Origin: Bacillus sp. FJAT-45037
GTDB lineage: Bacteria > Bacillota > Bacilli > Bacillales > Bacillaceae_D
Assembly (NCBI RefSeq): GCF_002797325.1
Contig: NZ_KZ454938.1
Span: forward strand, 291,322 to 355,321
Direction: 5' to 3'
Length of the DNA: 64,000 nt
In this document: positions 17,345-25,567 of the stretch, piece by piece
How positions within the stretch are numbered: position 1 is the first letter of the stretch
How the letters are laid out: each line of letters starts with the position of its first letter
Made by a program: the position numbers and the translations under genes
The notes under the pieces: generated by a model
Database searches by the model: none
What the model was told of the DNA's origin: nothing
Seen by the model: only the letters and a program-made list of their open reading frames with translations

Positions 17345-17422
17345 TTTGATACTATTTAGTTTTTTAAATTTGGACCAGGCATACGAGACGCTTAGCCTCT
17401 ATGATAAAAAAGAAGAAAACAA

Positions 17423-17463
17423 AAGGTCTCTGCTCCTTTTTGGAGGGGACTTCCTTTTTTTAT
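17423..17463 (+). terminator. Candidate terminator or attenuator in the leader
   Basis: CTCC-TTTTT-GGAG forms the top of a stem, GGTC/GAC(T) extends it below an internal loop, and a T-rich run (seven T, then ATTTTT) follows. It lies about 95 bases before the FhuF-like start, so the Fur-controlled transcript could end here as a short RNA of about 140 bases or be attenuated. Confidence 0.5.
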
Positions 17464-17556
17464 TTTTACTAGGTTTAATTTATGTAAGTTAAGGTCAGGC
17501 GGGAATACGGCATCAACGTGTAGTGTGTAGTATTCCACATGGTAGAGGAAGATGTA

Positions 17557-18321
17557 TTGTCAAAAATGAAGTGCCAAGGAGTGGTTCACTTGAAGCTTTC
17601 AGCTGATGAAATTAACGAACTTGAAGGTACAAGGGTCACAAGGGAGTTAAAACAAACTCAACCGTTATCGTGTGATGTACTCGATTTGTTTAATGAGGAG
17701 TTTCTTTCTCAATATATGGAGACCGTACAAAAGGTAGTCAATGCTCCGGACCTCCTTGTGGCAGCGTCAATTTTTTCTAAGAGATATAGCCTTATTGTTA
17801 CGTTGCCGGCTTTACTCATGATGACAAGATCTAATAAACAGTTAGAGTGGAATAAAGAATTATTACAGTTATCGGACTCTAATACAGATCAGTGGTGGCT
17901 ACCGTGCATGTATTCGCGGAGTCTATCGTATGCACATTGGAGCGAAGGAAACTTAGGGGTAGCACAAAAAGAAGAGATTTTAAGGCAGATATTCGCGGAT
18001 CACTTAGCGCCTTTATGGGAGAAACTTCATCAACTAACGAATATCCCAACAGTGACGTTATGGGAAAATACATTTGTCTACATACGTTGGTTTTATGAAG
18101 ACGTTTTAACAGAGAGAGCGTTAGAGGGAAATGTATGTAAGGTGAAGGAGGATTTTCGGTTTATTTGCGAGGCACCTGGTTCCATTTTTGGGTGTAAGAA
18201 GAATCCTTTGTCGACTTTTTATAAAAATTCGATGGAAGTAAATTCGATGCGTAAAACCTGTTGTTTCGCATATCGATGTTCGAGTGATAAAACGAAGTGC
18301 AAGTCATGTCCGAAAGTATAA
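17557..18321 (+). CDS. FhuF-like siderophore ferric-iron reductase
   Basis: Protein of about 254 residues. The C-terminus carries the FhuF-type 2Fe-2S ligand set, KTCCFAYRC...CKSC: two adjacent Cys, then Cys-x2-Cys. The gap is 11 residues rather than the 10 of E. coli FhuF, and an extra Cys lies inside it. FhuF proteins reduce Fe(III) in imported hydroxamate siderophores in the cytoplasm. The start is uncertain: TTG at 17557 has AGAGGAAG upstream, while ATG 17539 has none and ATG 17566 is far from it. A GGAATAC/GTATTCC stem-loop (17502-17536) precedes the start. The Fur boxes 210-290 bases upstream support an iron-uptake role. No siderophore transporter is adjacent. Confidence 0.85.
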   Translation: MSKMKCQGVVHLKLSADEINELEGTRVTRELKQTQPLSCDVLDLFNEEFLSQYMETVQKVVNAPDLLVAASIFSKRYSLIVTLPALLMMTRSNKQLEWNKELLQLSDSNTDQWWLPCMYSRSLSYAHWSEGNLGVAQKEEILRQIFADHLAPLWEKLHQLTNIPTVTLWENTFVYIRWFYEDVLTERALEGNVCKVKEDFRFICEAPGSIFGCKKNPLSTFYKNSMEVNSMRKTCCFAYRCSSDKTKCKSCPKV

Positions 18322-18352
18322 GAAAGAGAGTGCAAGCTGCCACTCTCTTTCT
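18321..18352. terminator. Hairpin between the FhuF-like gene and the DUF418 gene
   Basis: AGAAAGAGAGTG pairs perfectly with CACTCTCTTTCT (12 base pairs) around CAAGCTGC. The purine/pyrimidine arms give short U-rich tails in either direction. Confidence 0.75.
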
Positions 18353-18355
18353 GCG

Positions 18356-19540
18356 TTATCTTCTCAGCTTCGGTAATTCTAAATACGTACCAGCTCTCCA
18401 GAACCATTCGAACGGTCCGATTCTGAAACGTTTGATCCACCAAGTACTACATAAGATTTGGAGGAAGAAGAAACTTACAGCGAGGATTGCTCCTACAAAA
18501 TAGCCAACACTATTAAATAGTCCGAACCCATATCCATAGAACAAGGTAGTGAACACAATCGATTGCATTAAGTAATTTGTTAGGGATAATCGACCAACCA
18601 TAGCGAGAGGTTGGAGCCATTTCTGGGCGTTAGGATTAGTGGCTAAAAGAGCAATGCTTGTCGCGTAAAACATAGCAACGAATGGCCCACCAACCGTCAT
18701 ATGGAGCATTTCATATTGATAATTCTGACCAATGAACGCATGCGGAATTTTTGCCGGAAATCCAACAAGTAAAGTGATCCACCAAATCCGTTTTAACATA
18801 GGACGATGAGCTTCAACATTTAGTAACCATTTCTGCCTTGCTACATAAGCTCCGAGTAGAAACATCCCAAGGACAGCGATCATTGCGCTTAAAATAACAA
18901 GAATTTGTCCGAAGCCACTAAGTCCAAATGGATCAGTTGTTAATCTGAACATGACGACCTCTGCATAGCTGCCAGAAGATAGTACTTCTTTTTCGTCAAC
19001 TGAATAAGCCGCCAATAAAGCATTCTGGTCAGACATTGTCTCATCTTCTGGAACACTAATACTTAAAGCCATGAGTAATAATAAAATCAGTGACCAGATA
19101 AGTAATCCACGTTCTTTTAATCTAAGAAAGAAGAATAAGAGAAAACCAGCTAATGCATAAGTTAATAGAATGTCGCCATCCCAAATAAATAAATAGTGGA
19201 TACATCCGACCATGAGCAAGATAAACATTCTCCGCCAATAGACGGCCCAAAAACGCAGACCGCGCTCAATTAATCGATCTTTTAGTAAAACCATACCGTA
19301 GCCGAATAGAAACGAAAATAATGTATAGAAGCTAGCTGTCGCAAAAAAGTGGATCAAGCTTTCTGAAGCGCGATCAAGAAATCCTAATGGGTAATAATCA
19401 TGAAGGTCAGGAATGAGAAAAAGACCATATTGAAAATGTAGACTGTTTGCTAACAGAATCCCAAGCAAAGCAAGACCTCGCATCATATCAAGGGAATTAA
19501 TCCGTTCATGATCACTAATTGAGGTAGCACGTGATGACAT
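18356..19540 (-). CDS. DUF418 (YeiB-like) membrane protein
   Basis: Polytopic membrane protein of 394 residues. The N-terminal RINSLDMMRGLALLGILLAN is the classic opening of the DUF418/YeiB family, and the C-terminal half has the DUF418 region (GRLSLTNYLMQSI, YGFGLFNSVGY, STWWIKRFRIGPFEWFWR). About ten hydrophobic segments are seen. The fold resembles membrane acyltransferases, but the family function is not established. The ATG at 19540 has AAGGAGATG upstream. The gene stands alone, converging on the FhuF-like gene and divergent from the S-box transcript. Confidence 0.9.
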   Translation of the reverse strand: MSSRATSISDHERINSLDMMRGLALLGILLANSLHFQYGLFLIPDLHDYYPLGFLDRASESLIHFFATASFYTLFSFLFGYGMVLLKDRLIERGLRFWAVYWRRMFILLMVGCIHYLFIWDGDILLTYALAGFLLFFFLRLKERGLLIWSLILLLLMALSISVPEDETMSDQNALLAAYSVDEKEVLSSGSYAEVVMFRLTTDPFGLSGFGQILVILSAMIAVLGMFLLGAYVARQKWLLNVEAHRPMLKRIWWITLLVGFPAKIPHAFIGQNYQYEMLHMTVGGPFVAMFYATSIALLATNPNAQKWLQPLAMVGRLSLTNYLMQSIVFTTLFYGYGFGLFNSVGYFVGAILAVSFFFLQILCSTWWIKRFRIGPFEWFWRAGTYLELPKLRR

Positions 19541-19674
19541 AGTACATCTCCTTTTTCATAATGAATAAAAATTAACCGAATGCATCTATTGTAAAATATT
19601 TCTATTAAATGAACAAGAGAATATGTAATCAGTTAATGAACTTCAAAGGATGCTAGGATAAATAACTAAAAAAT

Positions 19675-19703
19675 TTGACAAACTCTTAACAATTCTGTAA
19701 ACT
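19675..19703 (+). promoter_or_regulatory. Promoter of the S-box transcript
   Basis: TTGACA (19675-19680) and TAAACT (19698-19703) are 17 bases apart. It is the best SigA-like pair upstream of the riboswitch, about 70 bases before the aptamer; the -10 is imperfect. Confidence 0.5.
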
Positions 19704-19775
19704 CACAGTCATAAAGAAGTAAATACATAATGTGTAGCGCTTTCATAGATCGCTAGACAAGACAAATAGTCATTA

Positions 19776-19876
19776 CTTATCAAGAGAGACCGAGGGATAC
19801 AGGCCCGACGACGTCCAGCAACCGCCAGGTGGAAAGGTGCTCCTTCCTGCAGAATCATTGTATTCTGAAAGATAAG
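19776..19876 (+). promoter_or_regulatory. SAM-I (S-box) riboswitch aptamer
   Basis: The P1 stem is formed by CTTATC (19776-19781) and GATAAG (19871-19876). Conserved S-box core segments are present in order: AGAGAGACCGAGGGATA, GGCCCGACGACGTCCAGCAACC, CAGGTGGAAAGGTGCTC, and a P4-type hairpin (CAGAATCATTGTATTCTG). It binds S-adenosylmethionine and, in this class, ligand binding favours the downstream terminator, so mtnE is expressed when SAM is low. Confidence 0.96.
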
Positions 19877-19891
19877 CGAAATGTCATTGAC

Positions 19892-19933
19892 AAGAGCCTT
19901 TTTTTCGGAATTTCTGAGAAGGCTCTTTTTTTA
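19892..19933 (+). terminator. Riboswitch-controlled terminator
   Basis: AAGAGCCTT (19892-19900) pairs with AAGGCTCTT (19919-19927) and is followed by a T-run. Its place between the aptamer and mtnE is that of an S-box expression platform. Confidence 0.9.
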
Positions 19934-19967
19934 TTTGAAAACGATAATGAATATTGAGGTGATAGTC

Positions 19968-21155
19968 ATGAAGACATTTGAACGATCTGAGGCATTGAAA
20001 CGATTACCTAATCAATTTTTTGCCAAATTAGTAAATAAGGTAACTGAAGCCAACAAAATCCATAATGATGTGATTAATTTAGGACAAGGGAACCCAGATC
20101 AACCAACGCCAAAGCATATAGTTGAAACGTTACAAGAAGCAGCGAGTAATCCCGTGCATCATAAGTATGCACCATTTGCCGGACATCAGTTTCTAAAGGA
20201 AGCAGTAGCGGAGTACTATTTACGTGAATACGGTGTTGAGGTTGATCCAACGAGCGAAATAGCGATCCTTGCGGGTGCGAAAACAGGGCTTGTCGAACTG
20301 AGTCAATGCTTACTAAATCCAGAAGATATTGCTTTAGTGCCGGACCCTGGTTACCCTGATTATTGGTCTGGGGTCGAACTGGCTGGAGCGAGTATGTACA
20401 CGATGCCTCTTCAAAGAGAGCTAGACTTTCATCCGAATCTAAAGGCTATTGATGAGTCGACATTGAAACGGTCAAAATTAATGTTCTTAAATTACCCGAA
20501 TAACCCGACCGGTGCAGTAGCTACACCTGGTCTCTTTCAAGATGCGATTGCACTCGGTGAGTCGCACGATCTCTGCATTGTACATGATTTTGCCTATGGA
20601 GCGATTGGTTTTGATGGGAAGAAACCACTTAGCTTTCTTCAAATAAAAGGTGCGAAAGACGTCGGAGTGGAAGTCATGACCTTATCGAAAACGTACAATA
20701 TGGCAGGGTGGCGTGTTGGGTTTGTAGTAGGGAATAAAAGTGTGGTAAAAGCCGTGGAGGAGCTTCAAGATCACTTATTTTGCAGTATATTTGGTGGCAT
20801 TCAAGAAGCAGCTGCTCATGCACTTCTCTCAGATCAACAATGTGTTACAGATCTGGTTGAGCTCTATGAATCAAGACGGCAAGTATTGGTGGAATCAGCT
20901 ACAAAGATTGGTTGGAAAGTCGAGGCACCACGTGGTTCATTCTTTGCTTGGTTTCCTGTTCCAAAAGGGTATACATCGGAGTCGTTTTCGGATCTTTTAC
21001 TCGAAAAAGCGAGAGTAGTTGTGGCTCCAGGAAATGGATTTGGTGAATATGGAGAAGGCTATGTTCGCATTGGATTGCTAGCGGATGTAGCCATCATAAA
21101 GACAGCGATGGAACGTATTGGTCATCTAAAGTTGTTCAATATTAACAAGTCATAA
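19968..21155 (+). CDS. mtnE: Methionine aminotransferase (2-keto-4-methylthiobutyrate transaminase) MtnE
   Basis: Class I/II PLP aminotransferase of 395 residues, closely matching the pattern of Bacillus MtnE (YkrV), the last enzyme of the methionine salvage pathway. The opening ends in DVINLGQGNPDQPTP (DVI here), the substrate region has VPDPGYPDYWSGVEL and NYPNNPTGAV, and the PLP lysine is in TLSKTYNMAGWRVGF. The true start is the ATG at 19968 after GAGGTGATAG; the upstream frame runs through the riboswitch terminator. The S-box control supports a role in methionine metabolism. The other mtn genes are not here, so this is a stand-alone member of a dispersed pathway. Confidence 0.93.
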   Translation: MKTFERSEALKRLPNQFFAKLVNKVTEANKIHNDVINLGQGNPDQPTPKHIVETLQEAASNPVHHKYAPFAGHQFLKEAVAEYYLREYGVEVDPTSEIAILAGAKTGLVELSQCLLNPEDIALVPDPGYPDYWSGVELAGASMYTMPLQRELDFHPNLKAIDESTLKRSKLMFLNYPNNPTGAVATPGLFQDAIALGESHDLCIVHDFAYGAIGFDGKKPLSFLQIKGAKDVGVEVMTLSKTYNMAGWRVGFVVGNKSVVKAVEELQDHLFCSIFGGIQEAAAHALLSDQQCVTDLVELYESRRQVLVESATKIGWKVEAPRGSFFAWFPVPKGYTSESFSDLLLEKARVVVAPGNGFGEYGEGYVRIGLLADVAIIKTAMERIGHLKLFNINKS

Positions 21156-21178
21156 GACAAACAATCCCCTTCATACTA
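21149..21178 (+). promoter_or_regulatory. Weak forespore-type promoter before the catalase gene
   Basis: CATACTA at 21172-21178 is a perfect SigG-type -10. The -35 (GTCATA, 21149-21154, 17-base spacer) is poor and overlaps the mtnE stop. Confidence 0.3.
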
Positions 21179-21216
21179 CTTAAAGAGTAATGATTTGTAG
21201 AATAGGAGGGGTTGTT

Positions 21217-22113
21217 ATGTTTACACGATATAACCGATTAGCTATTGAACTACCGAAGCCTAAAGCACCTGATGCCAATGCTGCAGCCGCTGTTCAAGAA
21301 CTTCTTGGCGGTAAATTTGGTGAGATGTCGACGTTAAACAATTACTTATTTCAATCGTTTAACTTCCGTAACAAAAAAAAGCTTAAGCCTTTCTTTGACT
21401 TAGTCGCTAGTATTACGGCTGAGGAATTAGGGCATGTCGAACTTGTATCGACAACAATTAATTTAATGATTGAAGGAACGACATTTCCAGGTGACCCAAA
21501 CATTGCACCGATGAGAGCGGCAACGGATAAACGAAATACGTATCATTTTATTGATACTGCACAAACGTCACGTCCGATGGATTCAATGGGAGCTCCGTGG
21601 CGAGGCGACCATGTCTTTAATAGTGGAAATTTAATATTAGATCTTTTGCATAACTTCTTCTTAGAGTGTGGAGCGAGAACACATAAGATGAGAGTGTACG
21701 AAATGACAAGTAATCCAGTAGCACGAGAAATGATTGGCTATTTACTCGTGCGAGGCGGGGTACATGTAATTGCTTATGCGAGAGCGCTTGAGATCGCAAC
21801 AGGTGTTGATGTGACAAAGATGTTGCCGATTCCAAACTTGGATAATGCTGCGTTTGAAACGACGAGAAAGTTTGAAGCCGAAGGAGTACACCGAAAGCTC
21901 TACACATTCAGTGAAACCGATTATCAAGATATTAATAAGATATGGAAAGGTGAGCATCCGTTGCAAGGTGGTCAGTTAGAAGTTATTAAGGGAGCCCCAG
22001 CAGGTGCGCCGATGCCAGATCTAGAAGAAATACCTGAAGAATTCGCTCCTGGGATTTCCAAAGAAGACTTTGATGAAATTGTTAAGCGATTGCAACGATC
22101 AGCTGGAATATAA
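21217..22113 (+). CDS. Manganese catalase
   Basis: Ferritin-like dimanganese catalase of 298 residues that splits hydrogen peroxide. Metal-ligand helices are recognisable: a Glu in GKFGEMSTLNNYLFQSF, EELGHVEL (Glu and His), a Glu in the helix FLECGARTHKMRVYEM, and RGGVHVIAYARALE (His). The C-terminal tail is acidic and proline-rich, as in the family. The start is ATG 21217 with AGGAGGGG upstream. Homologues in Bacillus include stress-induced YdbD and spore-associated CotJC/YjqC, and a CATACTA element upstream hints at forespore expression. It follows mtnE closely but appears to be transcribed separately or by read-through. Confidence 0.94.
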   Translation: MFTRYNRLAIELPKPKAPDANAAAAVQELLGGKFGEMSTLNNYLFQSFNFRNKKKLKPFFDLVASITAEELGHVELVSTTINLMIEGTTFPGDPNIAPMRAATDKRNTYHFIDTAQTSRPMDSMGAPWRGDHVFNSGNLILDLLHNFFLECGARTHKMRVYEMTSNPVAREMIGYLLVRGGVHVIAYARALEIATGVDVTKMLPIPNLDNAAFETTRKFEAEGVHRKLYTFSETDYQDINKIWKGEHPLQGGQLEVIKGAPAGAPMPDLEEIPEEFAPGISKEDFDEIVKRLQRSAGI

Positions 22114-22121
22114 GAAGAGGA

Positions 22122-22157
22122 AGCGCACAGTGTTTCTAGACACTGTGTGCTTTTTTT
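22122..22157 (+). terminator. Intrinsic terminator after the Mn catalase gene
   Basis: AGCGCACAGTGT pairs with ACACTGTGTGCT around TTCTAG, followed by a T-run. Confidence 0.88.
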
Positions 22158-22228
22158 AGTAGAAAATCACTTTTATTATTCGTAATTATCAAATAAAATA
22201 AATACAGTAGAAGAGGGAGGAATTTAAT

Positions 22229-22855
22229 ATGAGAGATGTGAAAAACATACTTTGTATTGGCCGTAACTATGCTAAGCATGCCGTAGAATTAGGAAATGAG
22301 GTGCCAGATACACCGATATTATTTTCAAAGCCGACTCATTCGTTAACCATGGCACGTGGTGAAGAAGTAACTTTTCCGAGTGATCGAGGCGAGATTCATC
22401 ATGAATTAGAAATTATCTTACATATTGACCGAGACGTTCAAAAGGGAGATCGAGTAGAGGATGTTGTGAGTGAAATCTCATTAGGCATTGATTTTACGCT
22501 ACGTGATCTACAGTTAGAGTTAAAAGGAAAGGGACAGCCATGGCTAAGAGCAAAAGGCTTTAAAAATGCAGCTATCACGACGAAAACATTCCCATTTCCG
22601 GGGGCAGAAGCATGTAAGGAGATACCGTTTTCTTTAATGAAAAATGGCGAGGTCGTCCAAGAAGGTGCGACCAAAGACATGATGTTTGATTTTCAAGCGA
22701 TTATCGAAGAATGTCAGGATGTTTTTGGTCTAGGATATGGCGACCTTATTTACACAGGCACACCCGAAGGAGTAGGACCGATTCAACATGGCGATGTGTT
22801 GGAGTTTTATTGGGGAGGCGAATGTGTAGGAAATTTTACTGTAGAGATGAAATAG
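22229..22855 (+). CDS. Fumarylacetoacetate hydrolase-family protein
   Basis: Protein of 208 residues of the FAH superfamily, close in size to FAHD1-type acylpyruvase/oxaloacetate decarboxylases. The N-terminal ILCIGRNYAKHAVELGN, metal-site Glu residues in EIHHELEIILHI, the Asp in LGIDFTLRDLQ, the Lys-containing LRAKGFKN and the C-terminal DLIYTGTPEGVGPI are conserved. These enzymes hydrolyse or decarboxylate 2-oxo acids with a divalent metal. The exact substrate is unknown. The ATG is preceded by GAGGGAGG. No aromatic-degradation genes are adjacent. Confidence 0.9.
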   Translation: MRDVKNILCIGRNYAKHAVELGNEVPDTPILFSKPTHSLTMARGEEVTFPSDRGEIHHELEIILHIDRDVQKGDRVEDVVSEISLGIDFTLRDLQLELKGKGQPWLRAKGFKNAAITTKTFPFPGAEACKEIPFSLMKNGEVVQEGATKDMMFDFQAIIEECQDVFGLGYGDLIYTGTPEGVGPIQHGDVLEFYWGGECVGNFTVEMK

Positions 22856-22862
22856 ATGAGTT

Positions 22863-22881
22863 GGGAACGATGAACGTTCCC
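22863..22881. other. Hairpin between convergent genes
   Basis: GGGAACG pairs with CGTTCCC around ATGAA. There is no T-run; it lies between the converging FAH and methyltransferase genes and may slow or end transcription from both. Confidence 0.5.
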
Positions 22882-22889
22882 CTACCAAT

Positions 22890-23531
22890 TTATTTAACAT
22901 TCTTCTTCGTATACATCACGACTTTGTATTCAATCTCAGTCCGATCAATTGATTTTGCGCCATCACCAAAGTAAAAGGTTAATAGCTTCCTCGCTTCATC
23001 AATAGAGTCAAATGCGAAGCTCGTATGAATCACCTGATAGTCAAATCCTCGCTTGACCCAGTTTTCAGTATGGCTTGCAATCTCATTTTCTGTATAGGAA
23101 CAGAATTCGTCTTCTCCGTAATTATCTACGATGATCATCTGTCCGCCATTTTTTACGACACGCTCTATTTCAGTTAAACCTTTCTCAAGATCAACGACAC
23201 CATCAAAGAAGAAAGCCCAAGTGGCATAAGCCGCATCAAACGTGTTGGAATGAAACGGTATCGATTGTGCGACGCCCTTCGACCAGATGATCTTCTTTTT
23301 CAGATCTATCATTAATTCATCGGGCTCTAACCCTACAATGGTTCTGTTAGGTGTTGTTAATCGTTCCGCTGTAAATCCGTTTCCTGCTCCTATATCAAGG
23401 GTGAAGCCATCTGGTAGTTGTTGGTCTAACGTGGTAATGACTTTCCCGCCTCGATCCATACATCGTCTTTCGATTTCAAACAATTCAGGATAATGCCCAC
23501 CATAAAAAGGGATAACATCTGATGTCTTCAT
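22890..23531 (-). CDS. Class I SAM-dependent methyltransferase
   Basis: Protein of 213 residues with the Rossmann-type methyltransferase fold. Motif I is TLDIGAGNGFTAERL, an acidic residue follows beta-2 (VGLEPDELM), and motif IV-like FDAAYATWAFFF and post-motif VVKNGGQMIIVD are in order. The substrate cannot be told from the sequence. It is a single gene between a convergent FAH-family gene and the divergent ABC exporter. The ATG at 23531 has AGGAGG upstream. Confidence 0.88.
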   Translation of the reverse strand: MKTSDVIPFYGGHYPELFEIERRCMDRGGKVITTLDQQLPDGFTLDIGAGNGFTAERLTTPNRTIVGLEPDELMIDLKKKIIWSKGVAQSIPFHSNTFDAAYATWAFFFDGVVDLEKGLTEIERVVKNGGQMIIVDNYGEDEFCSYTENEIASHTENWVKRGFDYQVIHTSFAFDSIDEARKLLTFYFGDGAKSIDRTEIEYKVVMYTKKNVK

Positions 23532-23682
23532 GTAAGATCCTCCTCCGCTAATACTTATATTTTATCATAATTTTCTTTTTATTCAGATTGCAACTTTAAG
23601 ATTCTTTTAAGAACTTGATAAGACCGGATTAAGCTTTCCCTGTCACAATGGTCTCAGGTGAACGAAGGGGGCTGCTTTTAAC

Positions 23683-24603
23683 ATGAAAAAAAAGCCAGTG
23701 GCACAATTAATAGATGTGAAAAAACGAATTGGAAAAAAAGATATTATTAAGGGTATTTCATTAAATATTTATCCAGGAGAAGTATTTGGATTTCTTGGTC
23801 CTAATGGTGCGGGGAAAACAACGATGATTCGTATGCTCGTTGGCTTAATGAAACAAACAGAAGGTCAGATCTTGATTAAAGGTCATGATGTGGAAAAGGA
23901 GTTTGAGAAGGCAATTATTCACGTCGGGGGAATTATTGAAAATCCTGAAATGTACAAATTTCTTTCAGGGTATGACAACTTAGTGCATTACAGTCGAATG
24001 TTACCAACTCCCGCAACGAAGGAACGAATGCAGGAGTTAATTGAACTTGTCGGCTTAAGCGGTCGGATTAATGAGAAGGTTCAAGGTTATTCCCTTGGGA
24101 TGAGGCAACGACTAGGCATTGCACAAGCTCTGCTACATGCACCATCGCTTCTTATATTAGATGAACCAACGAACGGATTAGACCCGGCTGGGATTCGAGA
24201 GATTAGACAATATATTAGAAGAATTGCTCACGAAGAAGGTATGGCTGTATTTGTTTCTAGTCATCTTCTTTCTGAGATGCAGCTTCTTTGTGACAGAATC
24301 GGCATTATTCAAGAAGGGAACCTACGGAGTGTAGAAACTGTTCAAGACTTTGTTCATAGTGAGGCACGGCATATAGTGAAAATTGAAGTAAGGCCAAGAG
24401 AGGATCTAGGACAGACTATGAATGACGTTCTCTTAGATGTTGAATGGAACTTAACTGGGGATATAGTGGAGGTTAAATGTAGTCGCGTGGAGACTCCGAG
24501 CATTGTGAAAGAGCTCGTGGAGCATGGCTTCGACATTTACAACATAACGATAGAACAAAAAACGCTAGAAGATAAATTCTTAGAAATGACGGAGGGGATC
24601 TAA
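23683..24603 (+). CDS. ABC transporter ATP-binding protein (ABC-2 exporter type)
   Basis: Nucleotide-binding subunit of 306 residues. Walker A is GPNGAGKTT, the signature YSLGMRQRLGIA, Walker B LLILDEPTNGLDP and the switch His is in VSSHLL. An additional C-terminal domain (about 220-306) is typical of the BcrA/CcmA-like exporters that handle antibiotics or lipids. The ATG has GAAGGGGG upstream. The permease begins with GTG immediately after the stop codon, so the pair is a translationally linked operon. The exporter is followed, after a fold-back repeat, by a two-component system, an arrangement seen with peptide-antibiotic sensing modules; this link is inference. Confidence 0.95.
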   Translation: MKKKPVAQLIDVKKRIGKKDIIKGISLNIYPGEVFGFLGPNGAGKTTMIRMLVGLMKQTEGQILIKGHDVEKEFEKAIIHVGGIIENPEMYKFLSGYDNLVHYSRMLPTPATKERMQELIELVGLSGRINEKVQGYSLGMRQRLGIAQALLHAPSLLILDEPTNGLDPAGIREIRQYIRRIAHEEGMAVFVSSHLLSEMQLLCDRIGIIQEGNLRSVETVQDFVHSEARHIVKIEVRPREDLGQTMNDVLLDVEWNLTGDIVEVKCSRVETPSIVKELVEHGFDIYNITIEQKTLEDKFLEMTEGI

Positions 24604-25554
24604 GTGGGATTATTCTTTCGCTTACTACAAAATGAATATGTGAAGATTTATAAACGTCTAGGCACATGGGTGATGGTTGGTTTGCTTTTAAGTATCGTGC
24701 TTATAGTTGGGATCATGACTAAGTTTGTTTTTCCTTCAGAGGTTAGCGAGGACTGGCGAGTGCAGCTTGAAACAGAAAATGCACAAATGCAGGAGTCAAT
24801 CTCGAATCATCCGATGATGTCAGCGGGAAAGCAGTACATTACACAACAAGTCGCTATTAATGAGTATCGACTAACACATGATCTCTCTCCCGAGTCATCC
24901 GATTCATTATGGGGGTTTATGATTGATGCCACAACATTTACTGGAGTCGTGTCACTGTTCACCATTGTTGTGGCAGCAGGAATTGTGGCGAGTGAATTTA
25001 CGACGGGAACCATTAAACTATTACTTATTCGCCCTGTCAGGCGGTCTAAGATTCTTTTATCAAAATATATTACGACGTTACTATTTGCGCTCTTTTTATT
25101 AATGCTATTATTTGGTGCATCGTTTATCGTGGGTGTCATATTTTTTGGGTATAGCAGCGTTGATACGCCATTTCTCGCTTATCAAAATGGTGAAGTAATT
25201 GAAAAAAATATGGTGTTTTATATTGTGAGTTTATTTGGTTTTAGAAGCATTGACTTGATTATGATGGTGACTGTAGCTTTCATGATCTCAACCGTCTTCC
25301 GTAGTAGTTCTCTTGCGATTGGTCTGTCATTATTCCTTATGTTTACAGGGCCACAGATCGTGCAACTTCTCGGTCAGTACGATTGGGTTAAATATGTACT
25401 ATTTGCAAACACAGACTTAAAACAGTATGTCGATGGCACTCCATTAATAGAAGGCATGACTATGTCATTTTCAGTCATAATGTTATTGATTTACTTTATC
25501 ATCATTTCAGCGATGTCCTGGCTCATTTTTCGAAAAAGAGATGTTGCAGTATAA
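24604..25554 (+). CDS. ABC-2 type permease
   Basis: Membrane subunit of 316 residues for the preceding ATPase. An N-terminal helix (about 18-40) is followed by a soluble extracellular region (about 45-100) with many polar residues, and then five further helices. EFTTGTIKLLLIRPVRRSKI is the conserved coupling segment of the ABC2_membrane family. The GTG start directly abuts the ATPase stop codon (TAAGTG). The substrate is unknown; this architecture is common among bacitracin- and lantibiotic-resistance exporters and Bacillus YhcI-like permeases. Confidence 0.92.
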   Translation: MGLFFRLLQNEYVKIYKRLGTWVMVGLLLSIVLIVGIMTKFVFPSEVSEDWRVQLETENAQMQESISNHPMMSAGKQYITQQVAINEYRLTHDLSPESSDSLWGFMIDATTFTGVVSLFTIVVAAGIVASEFTTGTIKLLLIRPVRRSKILLSKYITTLLFALFLLMLLFGASFIVGVIFFGYSSVDTPFLAYQNGEVIEKNMVFYIVSLFGFRSIDLIMMVTVAFMISTVFRSSSLAIGLSLFLMFTGPQIVQLLGQYDWVKYVLFANTDLKQYVDGTPLIEGMTMSFSVIMLLIYFIIISAMSWLIFRKRDVAV

Positions 25555-25567
25555 TGAAGAAGTTGAG

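Noticed and set aside
17289-17492. 67-codon ORF before the FhuF-like gene
   Set aside because: It begins at the -35 element and runs through the Fur box and the hairpin; there is no ribosome site.
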